Shown piece by piece: positions 1 through 10,500 of a DNA stretch of 64,000 nucleotides. Position numbers and translations under genes: made by a program. Source of the DNA: Oikopleura dioica. Its lineage: Eukaryota > Chordata > Appendicularia > Copelata > Oikopleuridae. Under the pieces are notes generated by a model that did no database searches, was not told the origin of the DNA, and saw only the letters and a program-made list of their open reading frames with translations. Each line of letters opens with the position of its first letter. Within the stretch, counting starts at the first letter, position 1. The stretch lies in NCBI GenBank assembly GCA_907165135.1, contig OU015569.1, positions 4,154,001-4,218,000 on the forward strand, given 5' to 3'.

Positions 1-367
1 AAAGACTCCGATGACTGCTGACGAAAACCCGTGGAATTCAATTCTGCACTCAACTGAAGAAATGTGCCTCTTTGCGAATCTTCCAGCTTGTTCTGAATCG
101 CTTTTCAAAACAGTTCTCAAGTCAAACGCTTGCCATAATGAACGCTTGCTGGAAATCTTTCAAATGGTCGTTCAAAAAGTCGCTGAAGTCTCAGTTACTG
201 GTGATTTTGACAGAACTTGTCTCTATTCAATCCACGAGGCTCCTTGTCATCTTCTCGATTTTAAGCAAACGAAATCGACAAGACAGGGATGTTAATTTTA
301 TGATTTTAAAATAGTTTATTTCTCATGAAAAAACGATTGTTCCGTAAAGATCAAATTGACATTCCAG

Positions 368-1939
368 TATTAGAGATTTTGTCTATCAACTGATCCATGT
401 TCTTAAAAAATGGGCATTAGAAAAATGTGGAAAGAATCATCTAAAATCCTTCTTGTTGCCGATGTTATTGGAAATGCTTGCTATAGTTGACGAAAGCAGA
501 GACAATGAATGTCCAAGCTTGCCGATTACTTTCAACATAAGCGAAGAAGAGTTCGACAATTTGAACTTTTCAGAGTTACCCGAAAAAAGTGCTCAAATGC
601 AAACCATTGATCACGCTACTCCAAGACCAATTGTCAATCGTAAGTTTACTTCGATTTTTCCGACGTTAAGTATTTTAGGATTCACTACACTAAAAGACGG
701 TCTCTGCGCCGCGAAATCCTTCGGTCGACTTGCTCCCGTCGTGTTCAAAGCCCGAGCATTTGACATCCGAAATCCTGAACTTGCTATCGACAGGTTTAAA
801 TCTTTTGCAGAAGAAGTCGGCAAAGTAGGAAAGAAAACAGCGCAACTGGAACGACGAAAGCGTAAATGCGACCTAGCGAACGCAGGAAAGATGCCATGCC
901 AACTTCTGGACTTTCCGACAGATGAAAGGGCTTGCCAGCTTGCACTGCGAGCAAAGGAGGTTTACGAGTACATGAGCGAACGCTGCGACTTGGAATGGAG
1001 ACAGTACTATGGAAACGTAATAAAAAAAATGTAGAGTTAAATGAACCTTTTTCAATTCAGATAATTGATGAGCTCATCGAATCTTCTGAAAACAGCGACG
1101 GAAGTCCTTGTTCCGACGGGATTGATGAAAAAGCGATGCTTACTAAAACTCGCAAGCTATCCAAAAAGTTCAAGAAAAAACACGGGTACCACTTCAAGGA
1201 GGCTCTGGCGGAAGCGAAAGCACAGTTGAAACAAGAACGGGAAGATGCGAAAGTTTCCCGTCTAGCGCTAAAGAAGCAGCGTGAACAAGAGAAACATAAT
1301 GTTCGAGTTGAAAAATTAAAGACATTAGCGTCGAACAGGCTCGAGGCCGCAATGCTTGAAGTAAACAAAAAACAGGAGAAGCTTGAAGCTTTAAAGATCG
1401 CTGTTGCCGCTGCTGAAGCTGGGAATTTTGCCCTTTTAGGTACTTTTTTCTGTCTTTTCAAAGCCATAATACTTATCTCAGAACGAAGACAGACGAAAAA
1501 AGAGAGCAATGTGATGCTTTTAGACGTTTTTGGAATTGAAGAATCAGAAGAAGAAGAGGAGGAAGAATATCAATGTTCATTCCCCGAGAATCTTCCGTTC
1601 GAGGAAGCTCGTGAGAATTTTGAAGGTCTTACGAGCAGTTATCTAGAAAGTACCAGACTCATATCATTCGGAATAGTTCATAGAGTCCGGCGTAGATTTT
1701 TCGACGCGCTTGATTACATAGAAGACTCACAAAAAGACTGCTTAGAGCAACAAGTACTTTTGAGCTGCAGAGACCTGCATCTTATATTTTATTCGACAGA
1801 TTCCGAGGATAGACATGTCAAACTTATTATCAAAGCAGCTGCGAATTTAGTCACGCAAGTTGAACGGGAGTGTGCAAAGATTTCATTTCCCGAGTTTTAT
1901 ATAACTATTCGTGGGAAATCAACGAGTATTATAATGTGA
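368..1939 (+). CDS. Unrecognised protein with coiled coil, 5' end unresolved
   Basis: I do not recognise this family. The frame is open from about 368 through exons ending at 639, then 679-1016, 1061-1439 and 1482-1939; introns are 39, 44 and 42 nt with GT-AG borders and keep the frame. The first part is hydrophobic/helical (VLKKWALEKCGKNHLKSF, then LLPMLLEML). A basic charged helix follows, then a long Lys/Glu/Ala coiled coil (about 1140-1430), then an acidic run of eight Glu around 1545-1570 and a globular-looking tail ending ISFPEFYITIRGKSTSIIM. An AATAAA lies at about 2113. A further upstream exon is likely (open frame 11-290), but I could not phase-match it, so the start is unknown and the gene may begin before the window. 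Confidence 0.6.
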
Positions 1940-2199
1940 ATTCATTTAAAAATATGATAAAATCGCTTTATGTAAATATTAATTGTACAAATCAACAACG
2001 GTCCCGATATGCTCCTAGAAAGAAAAACCTGAAGAATGTAAATAACCATTGGACTCTTGAAGAAAAGAAGCCTTTCGTAAAGGAATACAAAGTTCTCTTC
2101 ACTCGAACTGCAATAAAATAATACTTTATAATATTTGAGTATATTTTTATTTTCTAATTGTGAACAGATACAATTTATTTTCTATTTCTTTCCAATTTA

Positions 2200-2596
2200 T
2201 TATTTTGGAATTCGGACTCGTCGTTTCTGCGATGCTCGCTTTAACTCCGCCTTCAACTGGGCGTTCTCCTCGTCCTAAAATTTCTTAATTAATTCATTGA
2301 CAGATTTCAAAGGAACTTGCCATAAGTCTTGCCTTCTTTCGCTGTTCTTTCGACTGTTCTATGTACGAGTCCATGATATCTTCGAAGCTCGTTTGAGTAG
2401 CTTCAGTGGCACTAAAGAATTGTTGTTTTATTTTTGTTTTAGTGCTAAGAAAGTTAAATTACGTTTCTTTCTTGAAGGCTTGAAGTTGTGCTTCTAGTGA
2501 CGCCGCATGGTCGGAGATAATATTAGTCTCTTTCTTGAGACGTTCATAGGAATTATTCATTTCCACATAGTTCTTCTGAAGTGTTTCGTATTGACG
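2200..2596 (-). CDS. C-terminal exons of a coiled-coil protein, partial
   Basis: Three minus-strand exons join in frame: 2596-2463, 2411-2321 and 2274-2200, ending in TAA. They encode a charged coiled coil (RQYETLQKNYVEMNNSYERL at the start, DEENAQLKAELKRASQKRR near the end). The first intron is GT-AG (49 nt). The second (2320-2275, 46 nt) begins GC (ATG|GCAAGT), a legal minor donor whose flanks match the donor consensus. Upstream exons are not certain: an open coiled-coil stretch at 3093-2932 on the same strand (MTDEINKIVNKLVEDATKK) could belong to the same gene or be a separate remnant. Family not recognised. Confidence 0.5.
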
Positions 2597-2844
2597 CTAA
2601 AAGTTAACATTTACGGTCTTTTAACATTTAAAAGTCTAGTGCGGTAACAAAATTCTTGATCAGCACATTCTTAGCTTTCGATAGACCGCTTATAAGCCTT
2701 ATTTCGATGTTATTGAAAAGTCGAAAAAAATTCCGATTTTTACGCTTAGTATAAATTACATGCATTTTTGAAATTTTCGAGGGCAAAAATTTCAGGGATA
2801 TATGTTCGTAAAGGGGTCATGTAATACACAAAATGATCCTCAGA

Positions 2845-3093
2845 TCACGAGGAATCTAAATATGCCAGATATAACCCCCTAATTATGAAAGACTTGAAAA
2901 AGCAGGGGGGATCCCTTAAGATCATAAGGGCCTTGGCTGCGAAGGCTTTGTTTTTAGCAAGTACCGCGTCTCGAAGTCTCTCTAGAGAGTGGTCGTATTT
3001 GAGTTGCTTTATTTGATTGTGGAATTTTTCTTCGGTCTTCTTCGTGGCGTCCTCGACCAGTTTGTTGACGATTTTGTTGATCTCGTCTGTCAT
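2845..3093 (-). CDS. Short coiled-coil ORF, possibly an upstream exon or gene fragment
   Basis: The open frame begins MTDEINKIVNKLVEDATKK and keeps a helical, charged character to about 2932 (LAKNKAFAAK). It then turns into an unlikely tail before the stop, suggesting that an exon ends near 2930. The frame is also open upstream to a splice acceptor (CAG at about 3132), adding IEENRKEKEK. It may be an exon of the coiled-coil gene at 2596-2200, but no phase-consistent junction was found across 2600-2930. Confidence 0.25.
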   Translation of the reverse strand: MTDEINKIVNKLVEDATKKTEEKFHNQIKQLKYDHSLERLRDAVLAKNKAFAAKALMILRDPPCFFKSFIIRGLYLAYLDSS

Positions 3094-3428
3094 CTTTTCC
3101 TTCTCTTTTCGGTTTTCTTCTATCTGCGATTTGTAGTTTTGAAATTAAATCGAGATTTTGCAATCGGAGCTCTTTTTTTCGGATGGAGAGACAATTCCCC
3201 CGGTTTGAAAATTTGCCACCGGGTTCTATTTTTAGAGATGAAAATCCCTGTATCGAGCAACAAGAAAGTCGGCAAAAAAGGTGACAACTCTCACGGTCCA
3301 TTCGTAAGAGTCGCCAATTCGATTGAACTGGCAGCTTCGTCGCGACGTTATTCGAGAGTTCTGCTCGACCAGAACCGCTCCTCCATGATATCCGCAGAAA
3401 ATTATCAAATCTAAGTGATCTTGACCAC

Positions 3429-3501
3429 GGGGCTTCGCCCCTTAGGTCCTAAAATGCCGGGGTCTAGTCTAGGGTTACTTAGGGTTACCTTCGGTAACCC
3501 T
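3429..3501. repeat. Two TTC-loop hairpins with TTAGGG-like units
   Basis: Two perfect hairpins lie close together. One has 5-bp arms at 3429-3433 and 3437-3441. The other has 9-bp arms at 3481-3489 and 3493-3501. Each has the three-base loop TTC. Between and within them the strand reads CTAGGGTTACTTAGGGTTACC, i.e. imperfect TTAGGG-like units. No gene is supported from about 3140 to 3720. Function unknown. Confidence 0.5.
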
Positions 3502-3729
3502 AACACGAAACAGCTAGCAGAGTCTTTCTAGACTTTTCAGATTCGGCAATTCACGGATAAAGCTACTTGGCTGAAGGATGAAAAAGGCAACACATGCACC
3601 TTCTCAAGGACGAAGTAAATTTCTAAAGCAAAGTCTCAACCTTATAGCGAGTAAAACAAATGGTTTTATTCGATGTAATAAATAACGAATTAGATCAGTG
3701 TTGACCTCTCATAAATTATGAGTCATAAT

Positions 3730-3788
3730 AATTTGATTCGTAATTTATTTTAGCCCAAACGCGTCCCCAATAAATTACGAATCAAATT
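3730..3788. repeat. Perfect 20-bp inverted repeat (MITE-like)
   Basis: Positions 3730-3749 and 3769-3788 are exact reverse complements (AT-rich arms) around a 19-base spacer that is unusually GC-rich (AAACGCGTCCCC). The motif AATAACGAATT recurs outside the arms at about 3680 and 3790, so the repeat unit may be larger. This is the kind of structure left by a small non-autonomous DNA element, but no flanking target duplication was identified. Confidence 0.55.
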
Positions 3789-4077
3789 AAATAACGAATT
3801 CCTGAATTAAGAATTCGTTGACTTGACAAGTTTATCATGAGGAAGTGAGCAGTCAGCGATCGACTCTCACACTCGTAAATCCACAGCTGTAGTAATAACT
3901 GATTTCGATACTTTTAATCCAAAATGGTAAATTATTAAGTGGCTATTTTGAAAAATTGAGTTAGAGTGCGGCCGATAAGAACGAGAGTAAACTCTAGAAT
4001 TAGAAAATCCAAAGGTCGAATGAGACGTTGAATCTGCCCTGGTGGTCTTGTCGCAATCGAGAGAATATAACGATTCT

Positions 4078-4266
4078 TTACCGTAAGTAGCGTTTTTCTA
4101 AATAAAAATAACGCGCTGACGGTCGGAATGCGGAAAAATTTAAAGCTGTCACATTTAATTGTTTTAATGTGAGAACGACCGGGGCATGATCACTTCCAAT
4201 GCTCGCAATAATTACATTCAATTTGTAATCATTTATCAAAAGGACACACTGACAACTACGAGTCAA
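4078..4266 (-). mobile_element. Degenerate LINE endonuclease fragment
   Basis: The minus-strand frame contains SDHAPVVLTLK, preceded by LLINDYKLNVIIASIG. This matches the C-terminal catalytic block (SDHxPV) of the APE-type endonuclease of non-LTR retrotransposons, where a variable 'RIDYIL' segment precedes the SDH. No reverse transcriptase follows on this strand and the surrounding frames are broken, so this is a remnant. An open, Ser/Thr-rich frame on the plus strand at 4837-5130 could be another piece of an element, but has no diagnostic motif. Confidence 0.4.
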
Positions 4267-5130
4267 GATTCTTTCAAATTTTATACTGTATATAAAAATT
4301 TACTCTGTATAAATTATACTGTATAATTTATACAGAATAAACTCTTTCCTCCTTATGTTAACATAATGATAGCATTTAAAATAAGCCACATTTGAGAGAC
4401 TCAAATCATAGGCATCTCTAGTGTCAAAATTTTGAGAAGTTGCTTTGTTAAAGTGCCAAACTTTTATTGCAAGGAGGTTGTCGGAGCTCCACGCACCTTG
4501 GGCCGATGAGGATGGTTTTATCAAGGGCCTGCCTGACGCGAGAGAAAATAATCTTGCGGAATTGAGCATTTTATTTCTGAAAGGGCGTTCGGGCCGCGGG
4601 GGCATCCCACTCCTTCCCTGACTCTCTGCTGAGAAAGAAACCTTTTACCAGAAGTTCCTCTGCCGTTGACGTCCGCAGAGTTAAGTTTCTAGTAGTCTGA
4701 GAAAAGCTTGATGGAGAGCCCGCTCGATATTCATTAACCGTGTTACGGAGTAAATAAACGCGCTGCCTTTGACCATAACACCGCGCAGAGCGTGAAGATC
4801 GCATTTGAGAGACTATTTCAGAGTCGGATTTTGTGAGCAAACACCAAGCCACCAGAACATAGAAGAAAGACCGCGATTGTTTCCTTTGGGGCCGAAGAAG
4901 GATCAGTAGGAGCGAGGGCGCTGGGGAGCGGGACCTCCACCAAAGAGACCAAAAGTACTACTCCCGGAAATTGTCCTTCAAATCTTGCTTTGCCTTCCTC
5001 AACAAGAAAGAGATCCTCAGAGAGCAACAGAGAGACACACAGCCAGGATGATGAAGAAAGTTCTCCTCTTTCCCATACTTTTAAGGACAAAGCCGGTTCA
5101 AATAATCAAAGTCTGATGATCAGACTCTGA

Positions 5131-5421
5131 TCCATAACCATTTCTGTCGGAACCGTCTGACTAAGATTAATGTAGTTTCCTTCGCGCGGACTAAGTTCAG
5201 TATCATCAAGAGTCATAATTGACATTCGAACAAGAACATATTATAGAACAATAATTCTACTAGAATCAGCTTCTACTGGGGCTGAATTTTGCGCTTAGTG
5301 CACTTTAAAGACAAACTCATGTCTAGTCGCTCAATCAGATACTCATTAGAAGATCAGTTTCTCGATACAGTCAGAACGTGATTAATATTTTTAACCGCAT
5401 CAAAGGACTCTCGTGGAAGGC
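5131..5421. other. Intergenic, nothing recognised
   Basis: No sustained coding frame, RNA gene or repeat was seen between the LINE remnant area and the coiled-coil gene starting at 5422. Confidence 0.5.
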
Positions 5422-6848
5422 ATGCCCTTTCCAACAGACGAACTGGATGAGTTTTTGTAAGTTTCATTTAGATTTTAACGGGACATTAAAAAGTACCATG
5501 CTATTTTAAGATCGCGTTATCAACCGCAAAGTGATCATAAACAGCAAAAAATGTTCGAACCGCCCCGGCTGATCCATTATCATTAAATGTTTCAGATCAA
5601 GTCTCTGCCTTGAGCGGTTTCGCCATTGCTCACTAAAAATAGACTTAGAACAATTGTCAATTGAATAAGCTCTTTGAAATTAATCTGTTTAATTCAGTGA
5701 ACAGAAAGTCGAGCATGCCACCAGAAATGTGAAATCGACACGTCGTCGAAGTCTCATCGTGAAAAACGTTGCAAATGCACAGAGAAGGGTAAGAAAAACA
5801 AGCTTTCCATGACGGCGACATAAGCCTTTGATTAATGATCTTTTCACTGGAATTTTCGACAAACGCGTGACACTACTGTTATTGTGCATAACGGATCGGG
5901 GCTTTGATTTGTAATGAGTGCTGATCTTCATGTTTTCATAATGCATGGATTCGTGAATCAGAAATAAAACTGCTAAAACTCAAGTGTTAGCCATCATGTT
6001 TTAGTTGAAAAAACATGTTTTCAGTGGCAGAAAAATTTCCTGAAACAGGTGAAAGAGCACTTTGAAAAACTGGATGACAAGAATGCCGAACTGGAAAGAG
6101 CGCGTATACTCGTAAGGGATTGCTTTGACTGTATAAATAGTTATTCGAAACTTTAGACAGACGACAATGTTTACGAGCTTTCAAATCGAATAGACGCAAA
6201 TGCGGAATTCGTTCACGACGGTAATTAATATCTTTCAGTCGCTCAGCACTGACACGCTAGGGAATACTGCTCCTTAATCTTCATTATTTTTGAGACCTTG
6301 AAAATAGGTTTTTGATGAGTTGAATTATTGCGTTTTGAACCTTGTGGATTCTTGAGCGGCTGCTTACACTCGTACTGCGCTAATAGTATTCAATTTAGAT
6401 ATCAAGCACTTGACAGAAGGCGCGAAAAATATCAATGAGCGGCTGCGGAAGATTGAAAGCGAGCAACGAGAATTAGAAGCTATTATGAACGAGGCAGTCA
6501 GCAAGCCACTCGTTGGAGAGGCGGACTACTCCGACGTAGGAAAAGGATTTTATTTTTATTAGTTTCTTTGCATCTTGCGACAAAATCGTTATTCCGAGTA
6601 AAGATGATTCCACGAGTGAGACTTTGAATCTGTTGAATGAGAAGTACAACAGCCTGGATAAAAGATTCAAGTAAGCGTTCTTCCTTTCAGACAGTGTTGG
6701 ATGATTAAATTTTAGGGACTGGTGGCAAATATTCAACACCAATTTGAAGCAAGCGAACGAGAATAAAAAAGCGATGGATAACATGAAGAATGACATTCGT
6801 GAGTTGGACAAGAAAATTACCGAGCTGCTTGTTAAGATAGACCTATAA
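5422..6848 (+). CDS. Small coiled-coil protein, weakly Nup62-C-terminus-like
   Basis: Exons that join in phase are 5422-5456, 5698-5788, 6025-6111, 6157-6220 and 6399-6535. After an unresolved junction come a segment around 6570-6670 and a last exon from about 6715 to TAA at 6848. The protein starts MPFPTDELDEFF and is almost wholly helical: WQKNFLKQVKEHFEKLDDKN, then NINERLRKIESEQRELEAIM. Spacing and the 'LxxIxxxQxELE' pattern recall the Nup62/Nsp1 C-terminal coiled coil, but no FG-repeat region precedes it, so I do not assign it. The exon 5 to exon 6 junction needs a phase that no GT donor supplies; a GG or other G* donor would solve it. Confidence 0.5.
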
Positions 6849-7552
6849 CTAGCGATGGTAATTGCTTGACACTTTCCCGCCCGAACGAGATAACGCTGCC
6901 TCACTCCTTTTCTGCACATTTTGTTAATAAGCTTACTCTTTCCTTCAGCACAAGAGAATAGCGTGCTTTGCTGAATACCAGAAAACCAAATTACACTTTT
7001 TTCAAAAATGCAGAGATGCACCTCGAAAATTCCTTCCTCCTCTCAAAACAACAACCGTAAACCCACAGCAAATTTCTATTGATACCAGAAAACTTCAATA
7101 AATAATACAGCATGAGAAATTGTTGAAAATACTTGACGAAAAAAGCTAAATGGCTACTCTTAGGAAGGAACAATTAATCACGCAATATTAGGTGACGGAA
7201 TCGGACTTGAACTTAATCAATTAGGGACATCTACAGTCCTGTTTCTACCCAATGATTTTAATCAAAATACAAAGAGAAATATCTTATTATTCACGTATCG
7301 GTAAAATAAGATTTTGAGTGTATTTGAATGAAGTTTATTTATTAAAAAGGTGCAGTGACTGAACTTTTCAGGTGCAAGTGGAAGTAATAGTTCTTTTTTT
7401 TCTGATGAGTTTTCTTTTTTTTTGGGGGGTTGAACGAGAGAATAATTGGAATGTGACTGTTTGTGTTTAGTGAAGACATGGAAAGCATTCAACTTAAAAC
7501 GTTATAAACATGACAAATACGCTCGAACCTACCATATTTACAAGGGATATCT
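6849..7552. other. Intergenic between convergent genes
   Basis: AT-rich stretch between the 3' ends of the coiled-coil gene and CKAP5. It contains T-runs followed by a G-run near 7395-7430. No gene is supported. Confidence 0.5.
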
Positions 7553-10500
7553 TCATTTGCTCTTTTTGAGTTCGGTCAGTCGCTTGCGAAACTCGGCGAC
7601 GCGTTCGGGACTCATGCCCGGGTTTCTCACGGGAGACGTCTTCAGTAGCTCCGGTTGCTTGTCAAAGCTCTCGAGCTCAGAAGATGAAGGCTCGACAGAC
7701 TCGGGCTCGTGCTTGTTCAATCCAAAGCGCTCACGTAGTTCTTCCACTCGCTCTTCGAAATTGTCTGACTTGAGCTCTACCGCTGGCGGTGGGTTCGTCA
7801 GGCTTTGTCCTGAAAGAATATCATAAAAACGGCAAGAGTAACAATGAAATGCGACTTACCGTGTGAAAGTTTCATGTTTATATACTTTTGAAGTCCTTTA
7901 CTTTCTGATTTTAGGAACTTCTTGATGTCCCAACTCGGATTTTGATTGACAAACTCCGCCAGTGCCACCATTCCCACATCATGAGTTTCCTCAGTTTTTA
8001 TCTTCGCAGTTATTCGACTCGCTTGAGTGCTAAGAAACCATGGGAATTTTTAGGATTCTAAAAAGAGTAACGTACAATAACGGCGTCGGCTGGTTTTCTT
8101 TGTCGTCGAAAGCATTGACCTTGGCGACTTGTTGTCGGAGAATATCATGCAGTGGAATGTAGATTTCCGAGCGCAACTGATCAAGTCGGAGTCGAATGTG
8201 GCTAGCGTTGGTTTTGGCAAGATGAGAAGCGTAAAGACAAAGAAGGCTTAACAGCGTTATTTCATTTAAATTGAAATAAGGTTACCGATAAGTCTCGAAG
8301 GCAGCTTTCTGTTGATAAACCGAATTGCTCTTCGGAAACTTCGTGAAGAATTTACTTAGAGCTCTGATAACTAAAACGAGTGCATCTCCATCTGCTGGAT
8401 TTGCTTCTGGATTTTGGAAGAACTTCAAGAAACAGCGACAGATCTTTTGAAGCTTTTTTGTTTCCCCTTGAAGGTTGATAGACATGACTTCCAAGTATGC
8501 CTTAAATATGCCATGTTACGAATGCCTAATGTTCATGATGTCCTACCGATGTAACTTTCACGTATGAACCAAAATCGTTGATATCCAGGATAATTTGGTT
8601 CAAGTGTGATCCAAGATTGAATTCGCCCTTGTTGTTGATTGACTTAATTTTTGATTATTATGTTTTTAGACATTTTTATACCTTGTCACAACTGACATCG
8701 AAGATTGTCATGATCATGTTCGAGTATGCAGAAAGAGATACAAGTTTTATGAGTTCTTTTCGCCGCAGAATCTTCTGAAAGATGACGCAGATTTGCGTCA
8801 CGAGACTGTAAACACTCCCTGAGAAAACTATTATTAAATAGTATGAAGTCTTTTAACAAACTTGTATTGTTATTTTGCAAAGAGGGAAGAAGTGCTCTCT
8901 GGATCGCTTGACACAACGCGAGAATGATTTCTTCTAGTTTTGCTGGAGGTATGTTTTTGCTTCCAACGTCGCAAAACTTCTCGAACACACAAAGAGCTTC
9001 AGAAATGATCATTTGATTTTCAGAGCCAAAGCTGAAGATCAAATGTTCGAGAAGTTTTTCGTTCAGACAAAGGACTCCTAGTTGATGATCAAGGGCTGTT
9101 ATAGTGTCTTCAGGTGATACATTGGATGAGTCCCGTGTAGTCATTGGCTCAATGTCATCAGCAATGTCGTCGTACTCGACCGGATTCAACCTTACGCGAG
9201 AGATACGAGTTGGTGCCGCCGGAGGAAGCTCAAGTCTGAATCTGGCGTTCTCATTAACTTCGACTGGTCGTTGAGCATTTTTCTCCTCGACGTTTCTTAG
9301 TGCAAGAGCACTTTCAGCTGGGTTGATGTTTATCGTTCCTCGCCGTGTCGGTGACCGAGCTTTCTTTCTAGAATTGGGAGGAGCCTGCGGAGGGGGCATC
9401 GTCACAGTCTCGTTTGTATTAGGTGCAGGTGCAGCGCGCTTTATCCTCTCCTTCAAATATGACTCCTCCTTGTCGCCAAGGCGCCCTATTACTTTAGCAC
9501 TATAGACAGTGTCGCCAATAATGCGATGAACCTCTACCAAGCAATTCATAGCTCCAGAGCGGACATTCTGATCCTTGTCAGCAATGTGGGCAGCGATTTC
9601 TTTTAACGCGCCTTGTTTTGGCGGTCCTGCTACCTCGACTCCACTTTTCGCAATCATCTTCGAACACTGATTCAGACACTCCGTCCTTTGTCGCGAGTTC
9701 TTAGACTTTGCGCCCTGCAGAAGGTACTCGAAGATTCTCTTGTCGTTGCAGCTGTCTTCTAACGCAACGAGCGTAGAAAGCACTACTGAGCGGATTTCCT
9801 GTCGAGATTCACCAAGTTTGCTGATAAGATGAGGCAGGAACGCAACAGATTCATAAGGAGTCATCTCATACTCTGCTTCTTTTAGCTTCTCGCTCAGGTC
9901 AGAAAGCCATGAAAGAACTTTTGTCAAGATAGTCGTGTTCTTTTCATTCATCCTGATTGTCATCCATCGTGTTATAATATCAAGTACGGGAATTATTGAC
10001 TCAAGTGGCTGGGGTTCTAATATGCCAATCACTTTTGCAAGAGCAGTGGAGTCATTCTTCTGCATCAAGGGCGCAAATTTAGATCCAAAGTTTTCGCTTA
10101 TTTGCTTGCTAAGTTGCTCGATAAGTTCTTTTCGACAAGCAGTTCCGGGATCGTAGTGCCATTTTAGAAGCTTTAGCTTAGAGTCTTCTTTTATTCTTTG
10201 ATTCTTTGCTTTTTCAGTGCCAGTGATAATATCGCCGTAATCTTCTTCCTCGACCTTTTTACCGCCGATCTTTTTCTTAGCAGGTGCTTTCTTTTTAACA
10301 GTAGTTTTTTTCTTGGGTTCCTCTTGTTCGACAACAGGTTCATCCTCAACGGCTTCCTGAACAGGGGCTTTTTTCTTAGCTTTTTTAGGCTTTGAAGATG
10401 CCGCCGACATTATATCTCCAGCATCAATAACCTCCGCCTGAACAACGCGTACTGGTGCTTTCGGGAGTAACTCTTTCGCCTTGTCAAGCTCATCGCGTGT

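Noticed and set aside
5422-6848. Naming this gene Nup62
   Set aside because: The coiled-coil spacing is similar but the FG-repeat region is absent and one junction is unresolved.
6473-7021. 182-codon minus-strand ORF
   Set aside because: It overlaps the spliced plus-strand coiled-coil gene and has no coding character.
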